Shown piece after piece: positions 50,950-61,619 of a stretch of 64,000 nucleotides of DNA. Numbering within the stretch: position 1 is the first letter of the stretch; the number at the start of each line of letters is the position of its first letter. The notes below the pieces were generated by a model. It saw only the letters and a list, made by a program, of their open reading frames with translations. It ran no database searches and was not told the origin of the DNA. Made by a program: the position numbers and the translations under genes. Source of the DNA: Bacillus dicomae (GTDB taxonomy: Bacteria; Bacillota; Bacilli; Bacillales; Bacillaceae_G); assembly GCF_006494425.1 (NCBI RefSeq), contig NZ_VHIV01000002.1:930001-994000 (forward strand), read 5' to 3'.

Positions 50950-51501
50950 ATGAAGAAAGAAAAGAGTTCACTTTGGGAATGGGTCAAGGCAATTTTGATT
51001 GCTGTTGTATTAGCAGGTGTTATTAGACAGTTTTTCTTTGCGCCAATTCTCGTAGATGGAGTATCGATGGCTTCTACTTTACATGATCGCGATCGAATGA
51101 TTGTTAATAAAATTGGTTATCACATAGGAGATCCGAAACGATTTGATATTATCGTATTCCGAGCGACGGAAGATAAAGATTATATTAAGCGTATTATCGG
51201 CCTGCCAGGCGATGAAATAGAGTATCGTAATGATAAACTATATGTTAACGGAAAGGCTTATGAGGAGCCGTATTTAGACAAGCAGAAAAAACAAATTGCT
51301 GACGGACCGCTTACATATGATTTTACTCTTGAAGAAATGACAGGGAAGAAAACTGTTCCAGAAGGTCAATTATTTGTTTTAGGCGATAATCGTCGTTTTA
51401 GTAAAGATAGCCGTTCGATTGGTACAATTTCTATGGACCAAGTGATTGGAAAGGCAAATATACTATATTGGCCGTTAAAAGATGCACGTATTGTGAAATA
51501 A
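50950..51501 (+). CDS. lepB: Type I signal peptidase
   Basis: This 183-residue membrane enzyme cleaves signal peptides outside the cytoplasm. One N-terminal helix (about residues 11-30) precedes the catalytic region. The catalytic Ser39 is in [10 protein letters not shown] and Lys80 in [12 protein letters not shown]. Box E ([12 protein letters not shown]) follows. I chose ATG 50950, with GTGGAGGGGAA upstream. The single membrane segment is the Gram-positive (Sip) form. Confidence 0.95.
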   Translation: MKKEKSSLWEWVKAILIAVVLAGVIRQFFFAPILVDGVSMASTLHDRDRMIVNKIGYHIGDPKRFDIIVFRATEDKDYIKRIIGLPGDEIEYRNDKLYVNGKAYEEPYLDKQKKQIADGPLTYDFTLEEMTGKKTVPEGQLFVLGDNRRFSKDSRSIGTISMDQVIGKANILYWPLKDARIVK

Positions 51502-51521
51502 AAGAAAAAGAAGGTGGCAAC

Positions 51522-52412
51522 ATGGTAATTCAATGGTTTCCAGGGCATATGGCAAAGGCTAGACGCCAAGTAACAGAAAAATTAAAGTTAATTGATGTTG
51601 TAATTGAGCTTGTAGATGCTCGATTACCTTTATCTTCTCGAAATCCAATGATTGATGAGATTATTACACACAAGCCGAGGCTTGTTGTTTTAAATAAAGC
51701 GGATATGGCAGATGATCGTTTAACAAAGCAATGGATCGCATATTTTAAAGAAAAAGGCCATATGGCAATTTCAATTAACGCGCAAGCTGGACAAGGTATG
51801 AAGGAAATTGCAGCAGCTTGTAAAGTATTGGTGAAAGAAAAATTCGATAAAATGGTTGCAAAAGGTATTAGACCAAGAGCGATTCGTGCATTAATTGTAG
51901 GTATACCAAATGTTGGTAAATCTACGTTAATTAATAAGTTAGCGAAGAAAAATATTGCTAAAACAGGAGATCGTCCTGGTGTGACAACAGCTCAGCAATG
52001 GATTAAAGTTGGGAAGGAAATGGAATTATTAGATACACCTGGTATTTTATGGCCTAAATTTGAAGATCAGTTAGTGGGTCTTCGTTTAGCGACAACGGGT
52101 GCAATTAAAGATTCAATTTTAAACTTACAAGATGTTGCTGTTTACGCATTGCGTTTTATGGAGAAACACTATCCAGAACGTTTGAAAGAGCGATATAATT
52201 TAAATGAGATTCCAGAAGATATTGTAGAGTTATTCGATGCAATCGGAAAAAATAGAGGCTGTTTAATGGGCGGCGGAATGATTGATTATGATAAGACATC
52301 AGAGCTTATACTTCGTGAGCTTCGTGGTGGCAGATTTGGAAAAATGACATTTGAAACACCAGAAGAGTTTGCAGAGCAGACAGAAGATGTAGAAAAAGTA
52401 GAAGAAGTATAA
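51522..52412 (+). CDS. rbgA: Ribosome biogenesis GTPase RbgA (YlqF)
   Basis: This 296-residue circularly permuted GTPase is needed to finish the 50S subunit. It begins with [20 protein letters not shown] (G4) comes before [14 protein letters not shown] (G1, near residue 127-140) and DTPGILWP (G3). I chose ATG 51522 with AAGGTGG upstream; an in-frame ATG at 51468 lies inside lepB. A GTPase-activating C-terminal domain is present. Confidence 0.96.
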   Translation: MVIQWFPGHMAKARRQVTEKLKLIDVVIELVDARLPLSSRNPMIDEIITHKPRLVVLNKADMADDRLTKQWIAYFKEKGHMAISINAQAGQGMKEIAAACKVLVKEKFDKMVAKGIRPRAIRALIVGIPNVGKSTLINKLAKKNIAKTGDRPGVTTAQQWIKVGKEMELLDTPGILWPKFEDQLVGLRLATTGAIKDSILNLQDVAVYALRFMEKHYPERLKERYNLNEIPEDIVELFDAIGKNRGCLMGGGMIDYDKTSELILRELRGGRFGKMTFETPEEFAEQTEDVEKVEEV

Positions 52413-52441
52413 GACGTGCGTTTGTACGTCTTTTCTTTTTT
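52411..52441 (+). terminator. Weak terminator after rbgA
   Basis: AAGACGT pairs with ACGTCTT across an 8-base loop, followed by TTCTTTTTT. It is short, so read-through into rnhB is likely. Confidence 0.6.
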
Positions 52442-52464
52442 GTATATAAAGGGAGTGTGCGTGA

Positions 52465-53238
52465 ATGCAAAAAGTGACGATTCAAGAAGCCGAAAAATTA
52501 CTACAAGAAATTATGAGTGAAAAAGATGACCGCTTTCAAATGTTAATGAAAGATGAGCGAAAAGGGGTACAAAAGCTCGTTTTGAAGTGGTATAAACAAA
52601 AAGAGTTAGCACAGAAAGAAAAAGAAAAGTTTTTCGAAATGTCAAAGTATGAGATTGCATTGCGTGAAAAAGGGTTCACATATATCGCAGGTATAGATGA
52701 AGTAGGACGCGGGCCGCTAGCTGGACCTGTTGTGACGGCAGCAGTTGTCCTTCCAGAAGATTTTTATATTCCAGGGTTAAATGATTCGAAAAAGCTGAGT
52801 GAGGCGAAGCGAGAGCGTTTTTATGATGAAATTAAAGCACAAGCAATTGCGATTGGAGTTGGAATTGTATCACCACAAGTTATTGATGAGATAAATATTT
52901 ATCAAGCGACGAAACAAGCGATGTTAGATGCTGTTGCGAATTTATCTTGTGCACCACAATATTTATTAATTGATGCGATGAAACTTCCTACACCAATTCC
53001 GCAAACATCTATCATTAAAGGTGATGCGAAAAGTATTTCTATTTCAGCTGCATCCATTATTGCGAAAGTAACGAGAGATCGTATGATGAAAGATCTTGGA
53101 GAAAAGTATCCTGCATATGGATTTGAACAACATATGGGATATGGAACGAAACAACATTTGGAAGCGATTGAAGCTCACGGAATATTAGAAGAACATCGGA
53201 AATCGTTTGCACCAATTAAAGATATGATTCAAAAATAA
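52465..53238 (+). CDS. rnhB: Ribonuclease HII
   Basis: This 257-residue enzyme removes ribonucleotides from DNA and RNA in hybrids. The catalytic [13 protein letters not shown] (Asp78, Glu79) and DSKKLSE motifs are visible. The first 70 residues form the N-terminal extension seen in Bacillus RnhB. GGGAGTGTG precedes the ATG. ylqG and ylqH, which follow in B. subtilis, are absent. Confidence 0.96.
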   Translation: MQKVTIQEAEKLLQEIMSEKDDRFQMLMKDERKGVQKLVLKWYKQKELAQKEKEKFFEMSKYEIALREKGFTYIAGIDEVGRGPLAGPVVTAAVVLPEDFYIPGLNDSKKLSEAKRERFYDEIKAQAIAIGVGIVSPQVIDEINIYQATKQAMLDAVANLSCAPQYLLIDAMKLPTPIPQTSIIKGDAKSISISAASIIAKVTRDRMMKDLGEKYPAYGFEQHMGYGTKQHLEAIEAHGILEEHRKSFAPIKDMIQK

Positions 53239-53268
53239 GCTGTGTTTTCACAGCTTATTTTTTATTTT
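53231..53268 (+). terminator. Intrinsic terminator after rnhB
   Basis: AAATAAGCTGTG pairs perfectly with CACAGCTTATTT around TTTT, followed by more T residues. It overlaps the rnhB stop. Confidence 0.9.
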
Positions 53269-53332
53269 GACATATAAACATTACTATTTTCAAAAAAGAA
53301 TAAAGCGATTTCAGTTTTCTGACACTTTATTG

Positions 53333-53361
53333 TAGACAGCGTGCCAATCATCTTATACAAT
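53333..53361 (+). promoter_or_regulatory. Promoter of sucCD
   Basis: TAGACA and TACAAT are 17 bases apart, about 70 bases upstream of sucC. Confidence 0.6.
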
Positions 53362-53431
53362 GGCAATGTAATGTTTTTTAAACATTAAAAAACTTTTCGA
53401 GTAAAACAGGAAAACAGGGGAGGATGGGACC

Positions 53432-54592
53432 ATGAATATCCATGAGTACCAAGGTAAGGCAGTCCTTAGAAGCTATGGGGTTAGCGTTCCGAACGGGAAG
53501 GTTGCATTTACAGTAGAAGAAGCTGTAGAAGCAGCGAAAGAATTAGGAACGGATGTATGTGTAGTAAAAGCACAAATTCACGCTGGTGGACGCGGCAAAG
53601 CTGGCGGAGTAAAAGTTGCAAAAAATTTAGATGAAGTTCGTACATATGCAGAGAGCATTTTAGGAACTACACTTGTGACACATCAAACAGGTCCTGAAGG
53701 TAAGGAAGTAAAACGCTTACTTATCGAAGAAGGTTGCGATATTAAAAAAGAATATTATGTAGGTCTTGTTTTAGATCGTGCAACTTCTCAAGTTGTTTTA
53801 ATGGCGTCTGAAGAAGGCGGAACAGAAATTGAAGAAGTAGCAGAAAAAACACCTGAAAAAATCTTTAAAGAATACATTGATCCAGCGGTAGGTTTACAAG
53901 GATTCCAAGCGCGCCGAATCGCATTTAACATCAATATTCCAAAAGAGCTTGTAGGACAAGCTGTGAAGTTTATGATGGGCTTATACCGTGCGTTTATCGA
54001 AAAAGATTGCTCTATCGCGGAGATTAACCCACTTGTTACAACAGGTGACGGTAAAGTTATGGCATTAGATGCGAAATTAAACTTTGATTCTAATGCTTTA
54101 TATCGCCATAAAGACATTTTAGAACTTCGTGATCTTGATGAAGAAGATGCAAAAGAAATTGAAGCTTCTAAATATGACTTAAACTACATTCCTTTAGATG
54201 GAAATATCGGTTGTATGGTTAATGGTGCAGGTTTAGCAATGGCTACAATGGATATCATTAAACATTACCATGGCGATCCAGCTAACTTCTTAGATGTTGG
54301 TGGCGGTGCGACAGCTGAAAAAGTTACAGAAGCATTCAAAATCATCCTTTCTGACAAAAATGTAAAAGGTATCTTCGTTAACATTTTTGGTGGCATTATG
54401 AAGTGTGATGTTATTGCAGAAGGTGTTATTGAAGCAACGAAACAAGTAGGTCTTGAATTACCTTTAGTTGTACGTCTTGAAGGTACAAACGTAGAGTTAG
54501 GTAAGAAAATTTTAAATGAGTCTGGCTTAAATATTGTTGCAGCAGAATCTATGGCAGACGGTGCACAAAAAATTGTTTCACTAGTGGGCTAA
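53432..54592 (+). CDS. sucC: Succinyl-CoA synthetase beta subunit
   Basis: This 386-residue TCA-cycle subunit carries the ATP-grasp domain and contacts ADP and succinate. It begins with MNIHEYQGK, has [16 protein letters not shown] near residue 46-61, and ends with the conserved [14 protein letters not shown] region. GGGGAGGATGG precedes the ATG. sucD follows after 19 bases. Confidence 0.97.
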
Positions 54593-54611
54593 TAGAAAGC
54601 GGGGGAGAAAA

Positions 54612-55514
54612 ATGAGCGTATTAGTTAATAAAGATACAAAAGTTATTGTTCAAGGTATTACAGGTTCTCAAGGGTTATTCCACACAAAACAAATGATTGA
54701 ATACGGTACGAAAATTGTCGGTGGTGTAACGCCAGGTAAAGGTGGCACTGATATTGAAGGTGTACCAGTATTTGATACTGTAGAAGATGCAGTGAAGGCA
54801 ACAGGCGCAAACGCTTCAGTTGTATACGTTCCACCCGCTTTTGCGGCTGATGCAATTATGGAAGCTGTGGATGCAGAAATTGATTTAGTAGTATGTATTA
54901 CTGAAGGAATTCCTGTGTTAGATATGGTAAACGTAAAGAGATATATGGCTGGTAAACATACACGTTTACTTGGACCAAACTGTCCTGGTGTTATTACGCC
55001 GGATGAATGTAAAATTGGTATTATGCCAGGGTACATTCATAAAAAAGGCCATGTAGGTATCGTATCTCGTTCTGGTACATTAACGTATGAGGCTGTACAT
55101 CAATTAACACAAGAAGGTATTGGCCAATCTACTGCTGTAGGTATCGGCGGGGACCCTGTTAATGGTACAGACTTTATTGATGCGTTAAAAGCATTTAATG
55201 AAGATGAAGAAACACATGCTGTAATTATGATTGGTGAAATCGGTGGTACAGCAGAAGAAGAGGCAGCTGAATGGGTGAAAGCTAATATGACAAAACCTGT
55301 TGTAGGCTTCATTGGTGGCCAAACAGCGCCTGCTGGCAAACGTATGGGCCATGCTGGGGCAATCATTTCTGGCGGCAAAGGAACTGCTGCTGAAAAGATT
55401 AAAACGATGGAAGCTTGTGGTATTAAAGTAGCGGAAACTCCAGCGGTTATGGGTGAAACGTTAATCTCTGTCTTAAAAGAAAAAGGTCTATTTGAGACTT
55501 GTAAAAACTACTAA
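54612..55514 (+). CDS. sucD: Succinyl-CoA synthetase alpha subunit
   Basis: This 300-residue subunit binds CoA and carries the phosphorylated His. It shows the N-terminal CoA-binding [11 protein letters not shown] loop, [10 protein letters not shown], and [12 protein letters not shown] with the active His247. AGCGGGGGAG precedes the ATG. Together with sucC it forms an operon that ends in a terminator. Confidence 0.97.
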   Translation: MSVLVNKDTKVIVQGITGSQGLFHTKQMIEYGTKIVGGVTPGKGGTDIEGVPVFDTVEDAVKATGANASVVYVPPAFAADAIMEAVDAEIDLVVCITEGIPVLDMVNVKRYMAGKHTRLLGPNCPGVITPDECKIGIMPGYIHKKGHVGIVSRSGTLTYEAVHQLTQEGIGQSTAVGIGGDPVNGTDFIDALKAFNEDEETHAVIMIGEIGGTAEEEAAEWVKANMTKPVVGFIGGQTAPAGKRMGHAGAIISGGKGTAAEKIKTMEACGIKVAETPAVMGETLISVLKEKGLFETCKNY

Positions 55515-55521
55515 TCTTTTG

Positions 55522-55554
55522 AAAGACACCTTCTTGTTTGAAGGTGTCTTTTTA
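55522..55554 (+). terminator. Intrinsic terminator after sucD
   Basis: AAAGACACCTTC pairs perfectly with GAAGGTGTCTTT around a 6-base loop, followed by T residues. Confidence 0.92.
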
Positions 55555-55599
55555 CACTTCTTGTTTACATAATAAAAATTATGGGTAAGGAGAATTGAG

Positions 55600-56469
55600 A
55601 TGAAAAGAGAACGATTATTACATCTTCATTACTTGTTAGCAGACCATTGGAAGGCGATGGAAAGACTATTATATGCCGATCCGGAATTGAAGGGAATATA
55701 CACTTTTAATGCAACACAAATTGAGAACTACACTGGAATATCCTCGAAGAAATCTTCAGAATTAGTAAATTTTCTTCAAAATTCAAATCTCCCGAAATAT
55801 ATATCTTACTTAGAGAAAAATCGAATCTTTTATACGACTATATGGGATGAAGATTATCCGCAATTATTACGTGAAATACAAGATCCTCCCTTTGTGTTAT
55901 ATGGAAAAGGGGAGAAGGATTTTCTTAATAAAGCGAATAAATTAGCGGTTGTTGGAACGAGAGAACCGACTTTATATGGACAGGAGAGTTTAAAATTTAT
56001 TTTACATCCATTATTAGAAAAGGAATGGCTTATTGTCAGTGGATTTGCAAGAGGGATAGATACAATGTCTCATGAAATTACAGTAAGACGGCATTGCCCA
56101 ACTATTGCGATACTAGGACATGGATTATCGTATATATATCCAAAAGAGAATCGCTTTTTATACGAAGCGTGGAATGAATATATATTGTTATTAACAGAGT
56201 ATCCGCCGCATTATGCACCGAAAAAATGGTATTTTCCAAAAAGGAACCGAATTATTAGTGGTATAAGTAAAGGGGTTTTAGTTGTAGAAGCGAAATCGAG
56301 AAGTGGCACACTTATTACTGCGGACCTTGCTTTAGAGCAAAATAGAGAAGTATTTGCACTTCCTGGACCAATATTTATAGAGAGTGCATCAGGAACAAAT
56401 CATCTAATTCAACAAGGAGCGAAACTAGTAAGAAATGCGGAAGATATACTAGAAGAGATTTTAAATTAA
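55600..56469 (+). CDS. dprA: DNA-processing protein DprA (Smf)
   Basis: This 289-residue protein loads RecA on incoming single-stranded DNA during transformation. The Rossmann-like core has VVGTREPTLYGQ near residue 117, SGFARGIDTMSHE, FPKRNRIISG and SRSGTLITADLALEQ. GTAAGGAGAA precedes the ATG. The usual C-terminal winged helix of longer DprA proteins is missing, as in other Bacillus versions. In B. subtilis it belongs to the ComK regulon. Confidence 0.95.
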   Translation: MKRERLLHLHYLLADHWKAMERLLYADPELKGIYTFNATQIENYTGISSKKSSELVNFLQNSNLPKYISYLEKNRIFYTTIWDEDYPQLLREIQDPPFVLYGKGEKDFLNKANKLAVVGTREPTLYGQESLKFILHPLLEKEWLIVSGFARGIDTMSHEITVRRHCPTIAILGHGLSYIYPKENRFLYEAWNEYILLLTEYPPHYAPKKWYFPKRNRIISGISKGVLVVEAKSRSGTLITADLALEQNREVFALPGPIFIESASGTNHLIQQGAKLVRNAEDILEEILN

Positions 56470-56501
56470 CCGTATATTTTTATGTTTTTATTAAACAATT
56501 A

Positions 56502-56531
56502 TTGACAAATGGTAGATAGGCACTGTATGGT
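56502..56531 (+). promoter_or_regulatory. Promoter of topA
   Basis: TTGACA and TATGGT are 18 bases apart, about 80 bases before topA. Confidence 0.45.
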
Positions 56532-56613
56532 ATATTCATTCTTGATTGACAAAAACAAGAGAAATCAATAAGATTAATGAAGACTTGAATCCACCTCTTA
56601 AGGAGGCACTAGC

Positions 56614-58692
56614 ATGTCAGATTACCTCGTAATCGTGGAGTCGCCTTCTAAGGCGAAGACCATTGAGAAATATTTAGGGAAAAAATACAAAGTTGTCGCG
56701 TCTATGGGACACGTTCGCGATTTACCTAAAAGCCAAATGGGGATAGAAGTAAAGAACAACTTCACCCCGAAGTATATTACCATTCGTGGTAAAGGTCCTG
56801 TCTTAAAAGACTTAAAATCAGCGGCAAAAAAAGCAAAGAAAGTCTATCTCGCGGCCGATCCAGACCGTGAAGGGGAAGCGATTGCTTGGCATTTAGCAAA
56901 TACGCTAAATGTGGACGTTGAATCAGACTGCCGAGTTGTGTTTAATGAGATTACAAAAGATGCAATAAAAGAATCATTTAAACATCCTCGTGCGATTAAT
57001 ATGGATTTAGTAGATGCACAACAAGCAAGACGTATACTAGATCGTCTTGTTGGTTACAATATTAGTCCTTTATTATGGAAGAAAGTAAAAAAAGGATTAA
57101 GTGCAGGACGCGTACAATCTGTAGCAGTTCGTTTAATTATCGAACGTGAAAGAGAAATTCAAAGTTTTGAGCCTGAAGAATTCTGGACAATTAAGACAGA
57201 ATTTGTGAAAGGGAAAGACACATTTGAAGCAAGCTTTTACGGTGTAGATGGTGAAAAAGTTCAATTAACGAATGAAACGCAAGTGAATGAAATAATTGAA
57301 CAACTGAAAGATAATGCGTTTTCAGTTGAAAATGTAACGCGAAAAGAGCGAAAACGTAATCCTGCATTACCATTTACAACATCATCCTTGCAACAAGAGG
57401 CAGCACGTAAGTTAAACATGCGAGCAAAGAAAACAATGATGCTTGCGCAGCAATTGTATGAAGGGATCGATCTTGGAAAACAAGGAACTGTAGGTCTTAT
57501 TACGTATATGAGAACTGACTCAACACGTATCTCAGAAACAGCTCAAACAGAGGCGCGTACTTACATTACTGAGGCGTTTGGTGCGGAATACATAGGAACA
57601 GAAAAGAAGAAAGAAACGAAAAAGTCAAACGCACAAGATGCGCATGAGGCGATTCGTCCTACTTCGGTAATGAGAAAGCCAGAGGAACTAAAGAGTTTCT
57701 TAAGTCGTGATCAACTTCGATTGTATAAATTGATTTGGGAGCGATTTGTTGCAAGTCAAATGGCGTCTGCTATAATGGATACTGTGACAGCGAGACTCAT
57801 TAATAACAATGTTCAGTTCCGTGCAAGTGGATCAGTTGTAAAGTTCCCAGGATTTATGAAAGTGTATGTAGAGTCGAAAGATGACGGGGCTGAAGAAAAG
57901 GATAAGATGTTACCACCTTTAGAAGTAGGGGAAACAGTATTTTCGAAGGACTTAGAACCGAAGCAACACTTTACGCAACCTCCGCCGCGCTATACAGAGG
58001 CGCGTTTAGTAAGAACACTTGAAGAGCTTGGAATTGGAAGACCGTCGACTTACGTACCGACACTTGAAACGATTCAAAAACGTGGATACGTAGGTTTGGA
58101 TAATAAACGCTTCGTTCCAACTGAACTTGGTGAAATCGTAATTGAACTTATTTTAGAGTTTTTCCCAGAAATTATTAACATTGAATTTACTGCTAACATG
58201 GAGCAAAGTCTTGATGAAGTAGAAGAAGGAAATGCGAATTGGGTAAAAATTGTTGATGATTTCTACGTAGGCTTCGAACCGCGTTTAGAAAAAGCGGAAA
58301 AAGAAATGCGTGAAGTGGAAATTAAAGATGAACCAGCTGGGGAAGACTGTGAATTATGTAATCACCCAATGGTCTTTAAAATGGGTAAATACGGGAAATT
58401 TATGGCTTGCTCGAATTTCCCAGATTGTCGAAATACAAAACCGATTGTGAAAGAAATTGGTGTTACTTGTCCGAAATGTGATAAAGGTCAAATTATTGAA
58501 CGTCGTAGTAATAAAAAGAAACGTCTTTTCTATGGGTGCGGTACGTATCCAGAGTGTGACTTTGTATCTTGGGATAAGCCGATTGGCCGTAAATGTCCGA
58601 AGTGCGAAGGTATGCTTGTAGAGAAGAAGTTGAAAAAAGGCGTGCAAGTACAATGTATTTCGTGTGATTATGAAGAAGAACAACAAATGTGA
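56614..58692 (+). CDS. topA: DNA topoisomerase I
   Basis: This 692-residue type IA enzyme relaxes negative supercoils. The Toprim domain has [15 protein letters not shown] and [12 protein letters not shown]. The active-site Tyr298 lies in [12 protein letters not shown]. Three C-terminal four-cysteine zinc modules follow from about residue 578 (CELC...C-C, CPKC...C-C, CPKC...C-C). AAGGAGG precedes the ATG, partly paired with an upstream CCTC. Its stop lies in the stem of the following terminator. Confidence 0.97.
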   Translation: MSDYLVIVESPSKAKTIEKYLGKKYKVVASMGHVRDLPKSQMGIEVKNNFTPKYITIRGKGPVLKDLKSAAKKAKKVYLAADPDREGEAIAWHLANTLNVDVESDCRVVFNEITKDAIKESFKHPRAINMDLVDAQQARRILDRLVGYNISPLLWKKVKKGLSAGRVQSVAVRLIIEREREIQSFEPEEFWTIKTEFVKGKDTFEASFYGVDGEKVQLTNETQVNEIIEQLKDNAFSVENVTRKERKRNPALPFTTSSLQQEAARKLNMRAKKTMMLAQQLYEGIDLGKQGTVGLITYMRTDSTRISETAQTEARTYITEAFGAEYIGTEKKKETKKSNAQDAHEAIRPTSVMRKPEELKSFLSRDQLRLYKLIWERFVASQMASAIMDTVTARLINNNVQFRASGSVVKFPGFMKVYVESKDDGAEEKDKMLPPLEVGETVFSKDLEPKQHFTQPPPRYTEARLVRTLEELGIGRPSTYVPTLETIQKRGYVGLDNKRFVPTELGEIVIELILEFFPEIINIEFTANMEQSLDEVEEGNANWVKIVDDFYVGFEPRLEKAEKEMREVEIKDEPAGEDCELCNHPMVFKMGKYGKFMACSNFPDCRNTKPIVKEIGVTCPKCDKGQIIERRSNKKKRLFYGCGTYPECDFVSWDKPIGRKCPKCEGMLVEKKLKKGVQVQCISCDYEEEQQM

Positions 58693-58715
58693 GCGTAACT
58701 GCTCACATTTTTTTC
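58685..58715 (+). terminator. Intrinsic terminator at the topA stop
   Basis: AAATGTGAGC pairs with GCTCACATTT around a 6-base loop, followed by TTTT. The topA stop codon lies inside the left arm. Confidence 0.85.
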
Positions 58716-58742
58716 GGGAAGAAAAGGAAAGGTGATATATAT

Positions 58743-60047
58743 ATGACAACACAAGTAGTAAACGTCATTGGCGCAGGTCTTGCAGGAAGTGAAGCAGCTT
58801 ACCAAATCGCAAAACGTGGTGTCCAAGTAAGATTATATGAAATGAGACCGGTAAGGCAAACGCCAGCTCATCACACAGATAAATTTGCAGAGTTAGTATG
58901 TAGTAACTCGCTTCGCGCAAACACATTAACAAATGCTGTTGGTGTTATTAAAGAAGAAATGCGCTTAATGGATTCTGTTATTATTCGTGCAGCTGATGAG
59001 TGCTCTGTACCAGCAGGAGGAGCTTTAGCTGTAGACCGTCATGAATTTGCGGCGAAGGTAACGGAATACGTGAAAAATCATCCGAACGTAACTGTGATGA
59101 ATGAAGAAATCACTGAAATTCCAGAAGGGCCGACTGTTATCGCGACAGGTCCACTTACATCTCCTGATCTTGCTGCGCAATTGAAAGAATTAACAGGTGA
59201 AGACTATTTTTATTTCTATGATGCTGCAGCGCCGATTGTTGAGAAAGACAGCATTGATATGAATAAAGTGTATTTAAAATCTCGTTACGATAAAGGTGAA
59301 GCGGCATATTTAAACTGCCCGATGACGGAAGAGGAATTTGACCGTTTTTACGAGGCTTTAATCGCTGCTGAAACAGTACCTTTAAAAGAATTTGAAAAAG
59401 AAATTTTCTTTGAGGGTTGTATGCCGGTAGAAGTTATGGCAAGTAGAGGAAGACAGACGCTAGTATTTGGACCGATGAAACCTGTTGGATTAGAAGATCC
59501 AAAAACAGGGAAAACGCCGTATGCTGTTGTTCAGTTACGTCAAGATGATGCAGCGGGAACGCTATACAATATCGTAGGTTTCCAAACGCATTTAAAGTGG
59601 GGACCACAAAAAGAAGTGTTACAGTTGATTCCAGGGCTGGAAAACGCAGAGATTGTACGTTACGGTGTAATGCATCGTAATACGTTTATTAATTCACCTA
59701 ACTTACTTCGTCCAACATATCAATATAAACAACGTGATGATTTATTCTTCGCTGGTCAAATGACTGGAGTAGAGGGATATGTTGAATCGGCGGCTTCAGG
59801 ATTGCTAGCAGGTATTAACGTTGCTCGACTTGTGAAAGGTGAAGAGCCGGTTGTGTTACCACCTGTAACTGCAATGGGAAGTATGGCGAATTATATTACT
59901 GCGACAAACGCGAAAAACTTCCAACCAATGAATGCAAACTTCGGTCTGTTTGCACCGTTAGAAAAGAAAATTAAGAAAAAAGCAGAACGTAATGAAGCCT
60001 ATGCAACACGCGCTTTAGAAACGATTCAAAATTTTGTAAATATTTAG
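58743..60047 (+). CDS. trmFO: Folate-dependent tRNA (uracil-54-C5)-methyltransferase TrmFO
   Basis: This 434-residue flavoprotein makes the T-loop m5U54 using methylene-tetrahydrofolate (older name Gid). It begins with a Rossmann FAD loop [14 protein letters not shown] and has CSNSLRAN and [16 protein letters not shown] near the C-terminal half. I chose ATG 58743 because AAAGGTGAT precedes it; the upstream GTG at 58689 overlaps topA and the terminator. Confidence 0.96.
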   Translation: MTTQVVNVIGAGLAGSEAAYQIAKRGVQVRLYEMRPVRQTPAHHTDKFAELVCSNSLRANTLTNAVGVIKEEMRLMDSVIIRAADECSVPAGGALAVDRHEFAAKVTEYVKNHPNVTVMNEEITEIPEGPTVIATGPLTSPDLAAQLKELTGEDYFYFYDAAAPIVEKDSIDMNKVYLKSRYDKGEAAYLNCPMTEEEFDRFYEALIAAETVPLKEFEKEIFFEGCMPVEVMASRGRQTLVFGPMKPVGLEDPKTGKTPYAVVQLRQDDAAGTLYNIVGFQTHLKWGPQKEVLQLIPGLENAEIVRYGVMHRNTFINSPNLLRPTYQYKQRDDLFFAGQMTGVEGYVESAASGLLAGINVARLVKGEEPVVLPPVTAMGSMANYITATNAKNFQPMNANFGLFAPLEKKIKKKAERNEAYATRALETIQNFVNI

Positions 60048-60060
60048 TTAAATTTCTTGC

Positions 60061-60098
60061 AAAGGCTACTAAGTTGTGATACGATTTAGTAGCCTTTA
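60061..60098 (+). terminator. Hairpin between trmFO and xerC
   Basis: AAAGGCTACTAA pairs perfectly with TTAGTAGCCTTT around a 13-base loop. Only three T residues lie at the end of the stem, so termination may be partial. Confidence 0.6.
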
Positions 60099-60112
60099 TT
60101 GAGGTGAATTGT

Positions 60113-61012
60113 GTGAATGTGAAGAAATTGTTACAATTATTCGTTGGATATTTACAAATTGAAAGAAATTATTCAAAATATACAATTGCAAGTTATCAAA
60201 ATGATTTAGAACATTTTGTGCAATTTATGGAGCGAGAAGGTATATCCTCTTTTTTAGATATTACATACGCGGATGTTCGTTTGTACTTAACGACGTTGCA
60301 CGATGAGAAGTTAGCCCGTAAATCTGTCGCAAGAAAAGTATCAAGCTTACGAAGTTTATATCGTTTTTTGATGCGTGAAGGTTATCGGAAAGATAATCCG
60401 TTTGCACTTGCGTCACTCCCCAAAAAAGAATTGTCAATCCCAAAGTTTTTATATGCTGAAGAATTAGAGGAATTATTTGAAGTTTCTGACACGGAAACGC
60501 CGCTAGGTCAAAGGAATCAAGCTTTATTAGAGTTGATGTATGCGACTGGGATCCGTGTGAGTGAATGTGTCAATTTACAGCTTACCGATATTGACTTCGC
60601 GGTGGGAACAATTTTAGTAATGGGAAAAGGAAAAAAACAAAGATATATTCCGTTTGGGAGCTACGCACAAGATGCTTTAATTACTTATATAGAGAACGGG
60701 AGAAAACAGTTAGCCCACAAAACCGAAGAACACTCTCATATGGTATTTTTAAATGCGAAAGGCACGCCGCTGACAAGTCGAGGGGTACGTTATGTATTAA
60801 ATGAACTCATTAAGAAGGCTTCACTGACAATGCGGATCAGTCCCCATATGTTAAGGCATACATTTGCTACACACATGTTAGATGAAGGGGCGGATTTACG
60901 TACTGTACAGGAGCTACTCGGTCATGAGAATTTGTCAACGACACAAATTTATACGCATGTCTCTAAAGAAAGATTGCGTTCGGTCTACATGAAGCATCAC
61001 CCACGGGCATAA
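60113..61012 (+). CDS. xerC: Tyrosine recombinase XerC
   Basis: This 299-residue recombinase (CodV in B. subtilis) resolves chromosome dimers at dif with XerD. The N-terminal SAM-like core-binding domain (about 1-90) precedes the catalytic domain with ATGIRVSE (Arg), GKGKKQR (Lys), HMLRHTFATHM (His-Arg), GHENLSTTQIY with Tyr280. I chose GTG 60113 after GAGGTGA; GTG 60104 lies within that ribosome-binding site. Confidence 0.95.
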   Translation: MNVKKLLQLFVGYLQIERNYSKYTIASYQNDLEHFVQFMEREGISSFLDITYADVRLYLTTLHDEKLARKSVARKVSSLRSLYRFLMREGYRKDNPFALASLPKKELSIPKFLYAEELEELFEVSDTETPLGQRNQALLELMYATGIRVSECVNLQLTDIDFAVGTILVMGKGKKQRYIPFGSYAQDALITYIENGRKQLAHKTEEHSHMVFLNAKGTPLTSRGVRYVLNELIKKASLTMRISPHMLRHTFATHMLDEGADLRTVQELLGHENLSTTQIYTHVSKERLRSVYMKHHPRA

Positions 61013-61054
61013 ATTGCTTTTAAAGCTATAAAAACATATAAAGGAGTTTTTTCT

Positions 61055-61597
61055 ATGGGAAATTTCCACGCTACAACGATATTTGCAGTTCATCATAATG
61101 GAGAATGTGCAATGGCTGGAGATGGTCAGGTGACAATGGGAAATGCTGTTGTAATGAAACATACAGCTCGTAAAGTTCGTAGGCTTTTCCAAGGGAAAGT
61201 TTTAGCTGGTTTTGCAGGTTCGGTTGCTGACGCCTTTACTCTTTTCGAAATGTTTGAAGGGAAATTAGAAGAGTACAATGGAAACTTGCAACGTGCTGCT
61301 GTTGAGATGGCAAAACAATGGCGGGGTGACAAAATGTTGCGTCAACTAGAAGCGATGCTCATTGTCATGGATAAAACAACGATGCTCCTTGTTTCAGGTA
61401 CAGGAGAAGTAATTGAACCGGATGATGGCATTTTAGCAATTGGATCTGGCGGAAATTATGCGCTTTCAGCAGGTCGTGCTTTAAAACAATATGCAAGTGA
61501 ACATTTAACGGCGAAGCAAATTGCGAAAGCGAGTTTAGAAATTGCTGGCGATATTTGTGTTTATACAAACCACAACATAATTGTGGAAGAATTGTAG
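61055..61597 (+). CDS. hslV: HslV/ClpQ peptidase subunit
   Basis: This 180-residue proteasome-like peptidase pairs with HslU (CodW in B. subtilis). The sequence starts [16 protein letters not shown] and contains [23 protein letters not shown] and [10 protein letters not shown]. The E. coli-type catalytic Thr aligns with the Thr-Thr at residues 7-8, leaving a short GNFHA propeptide. B. subtilis CodW is reported as an N-terminal serine protease; here residue 2 is Gly. AAAGGAG precedes the only plausible ATG. Confidence 0.96.
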   Translation: MGNFHATTIFAVHHNGECAMAGDGQVTMGNAVVMKHTARKVRRLFQGKVLAGFAGSVADAFTLFEMFEGKLEEYNGNLQRAAVEMAKQWRGDKMLRQLEAMLIVMDKTTMLLVSGTGEVIEPDDGILAIGSGGNYALSAGRALKQYASEHLTAKQIAKASLEIAGDICVYTNHNIIVEEL

Positions 61598-61619
61598 AAT
61601 CGTAAGGGAGGCATTTTAT

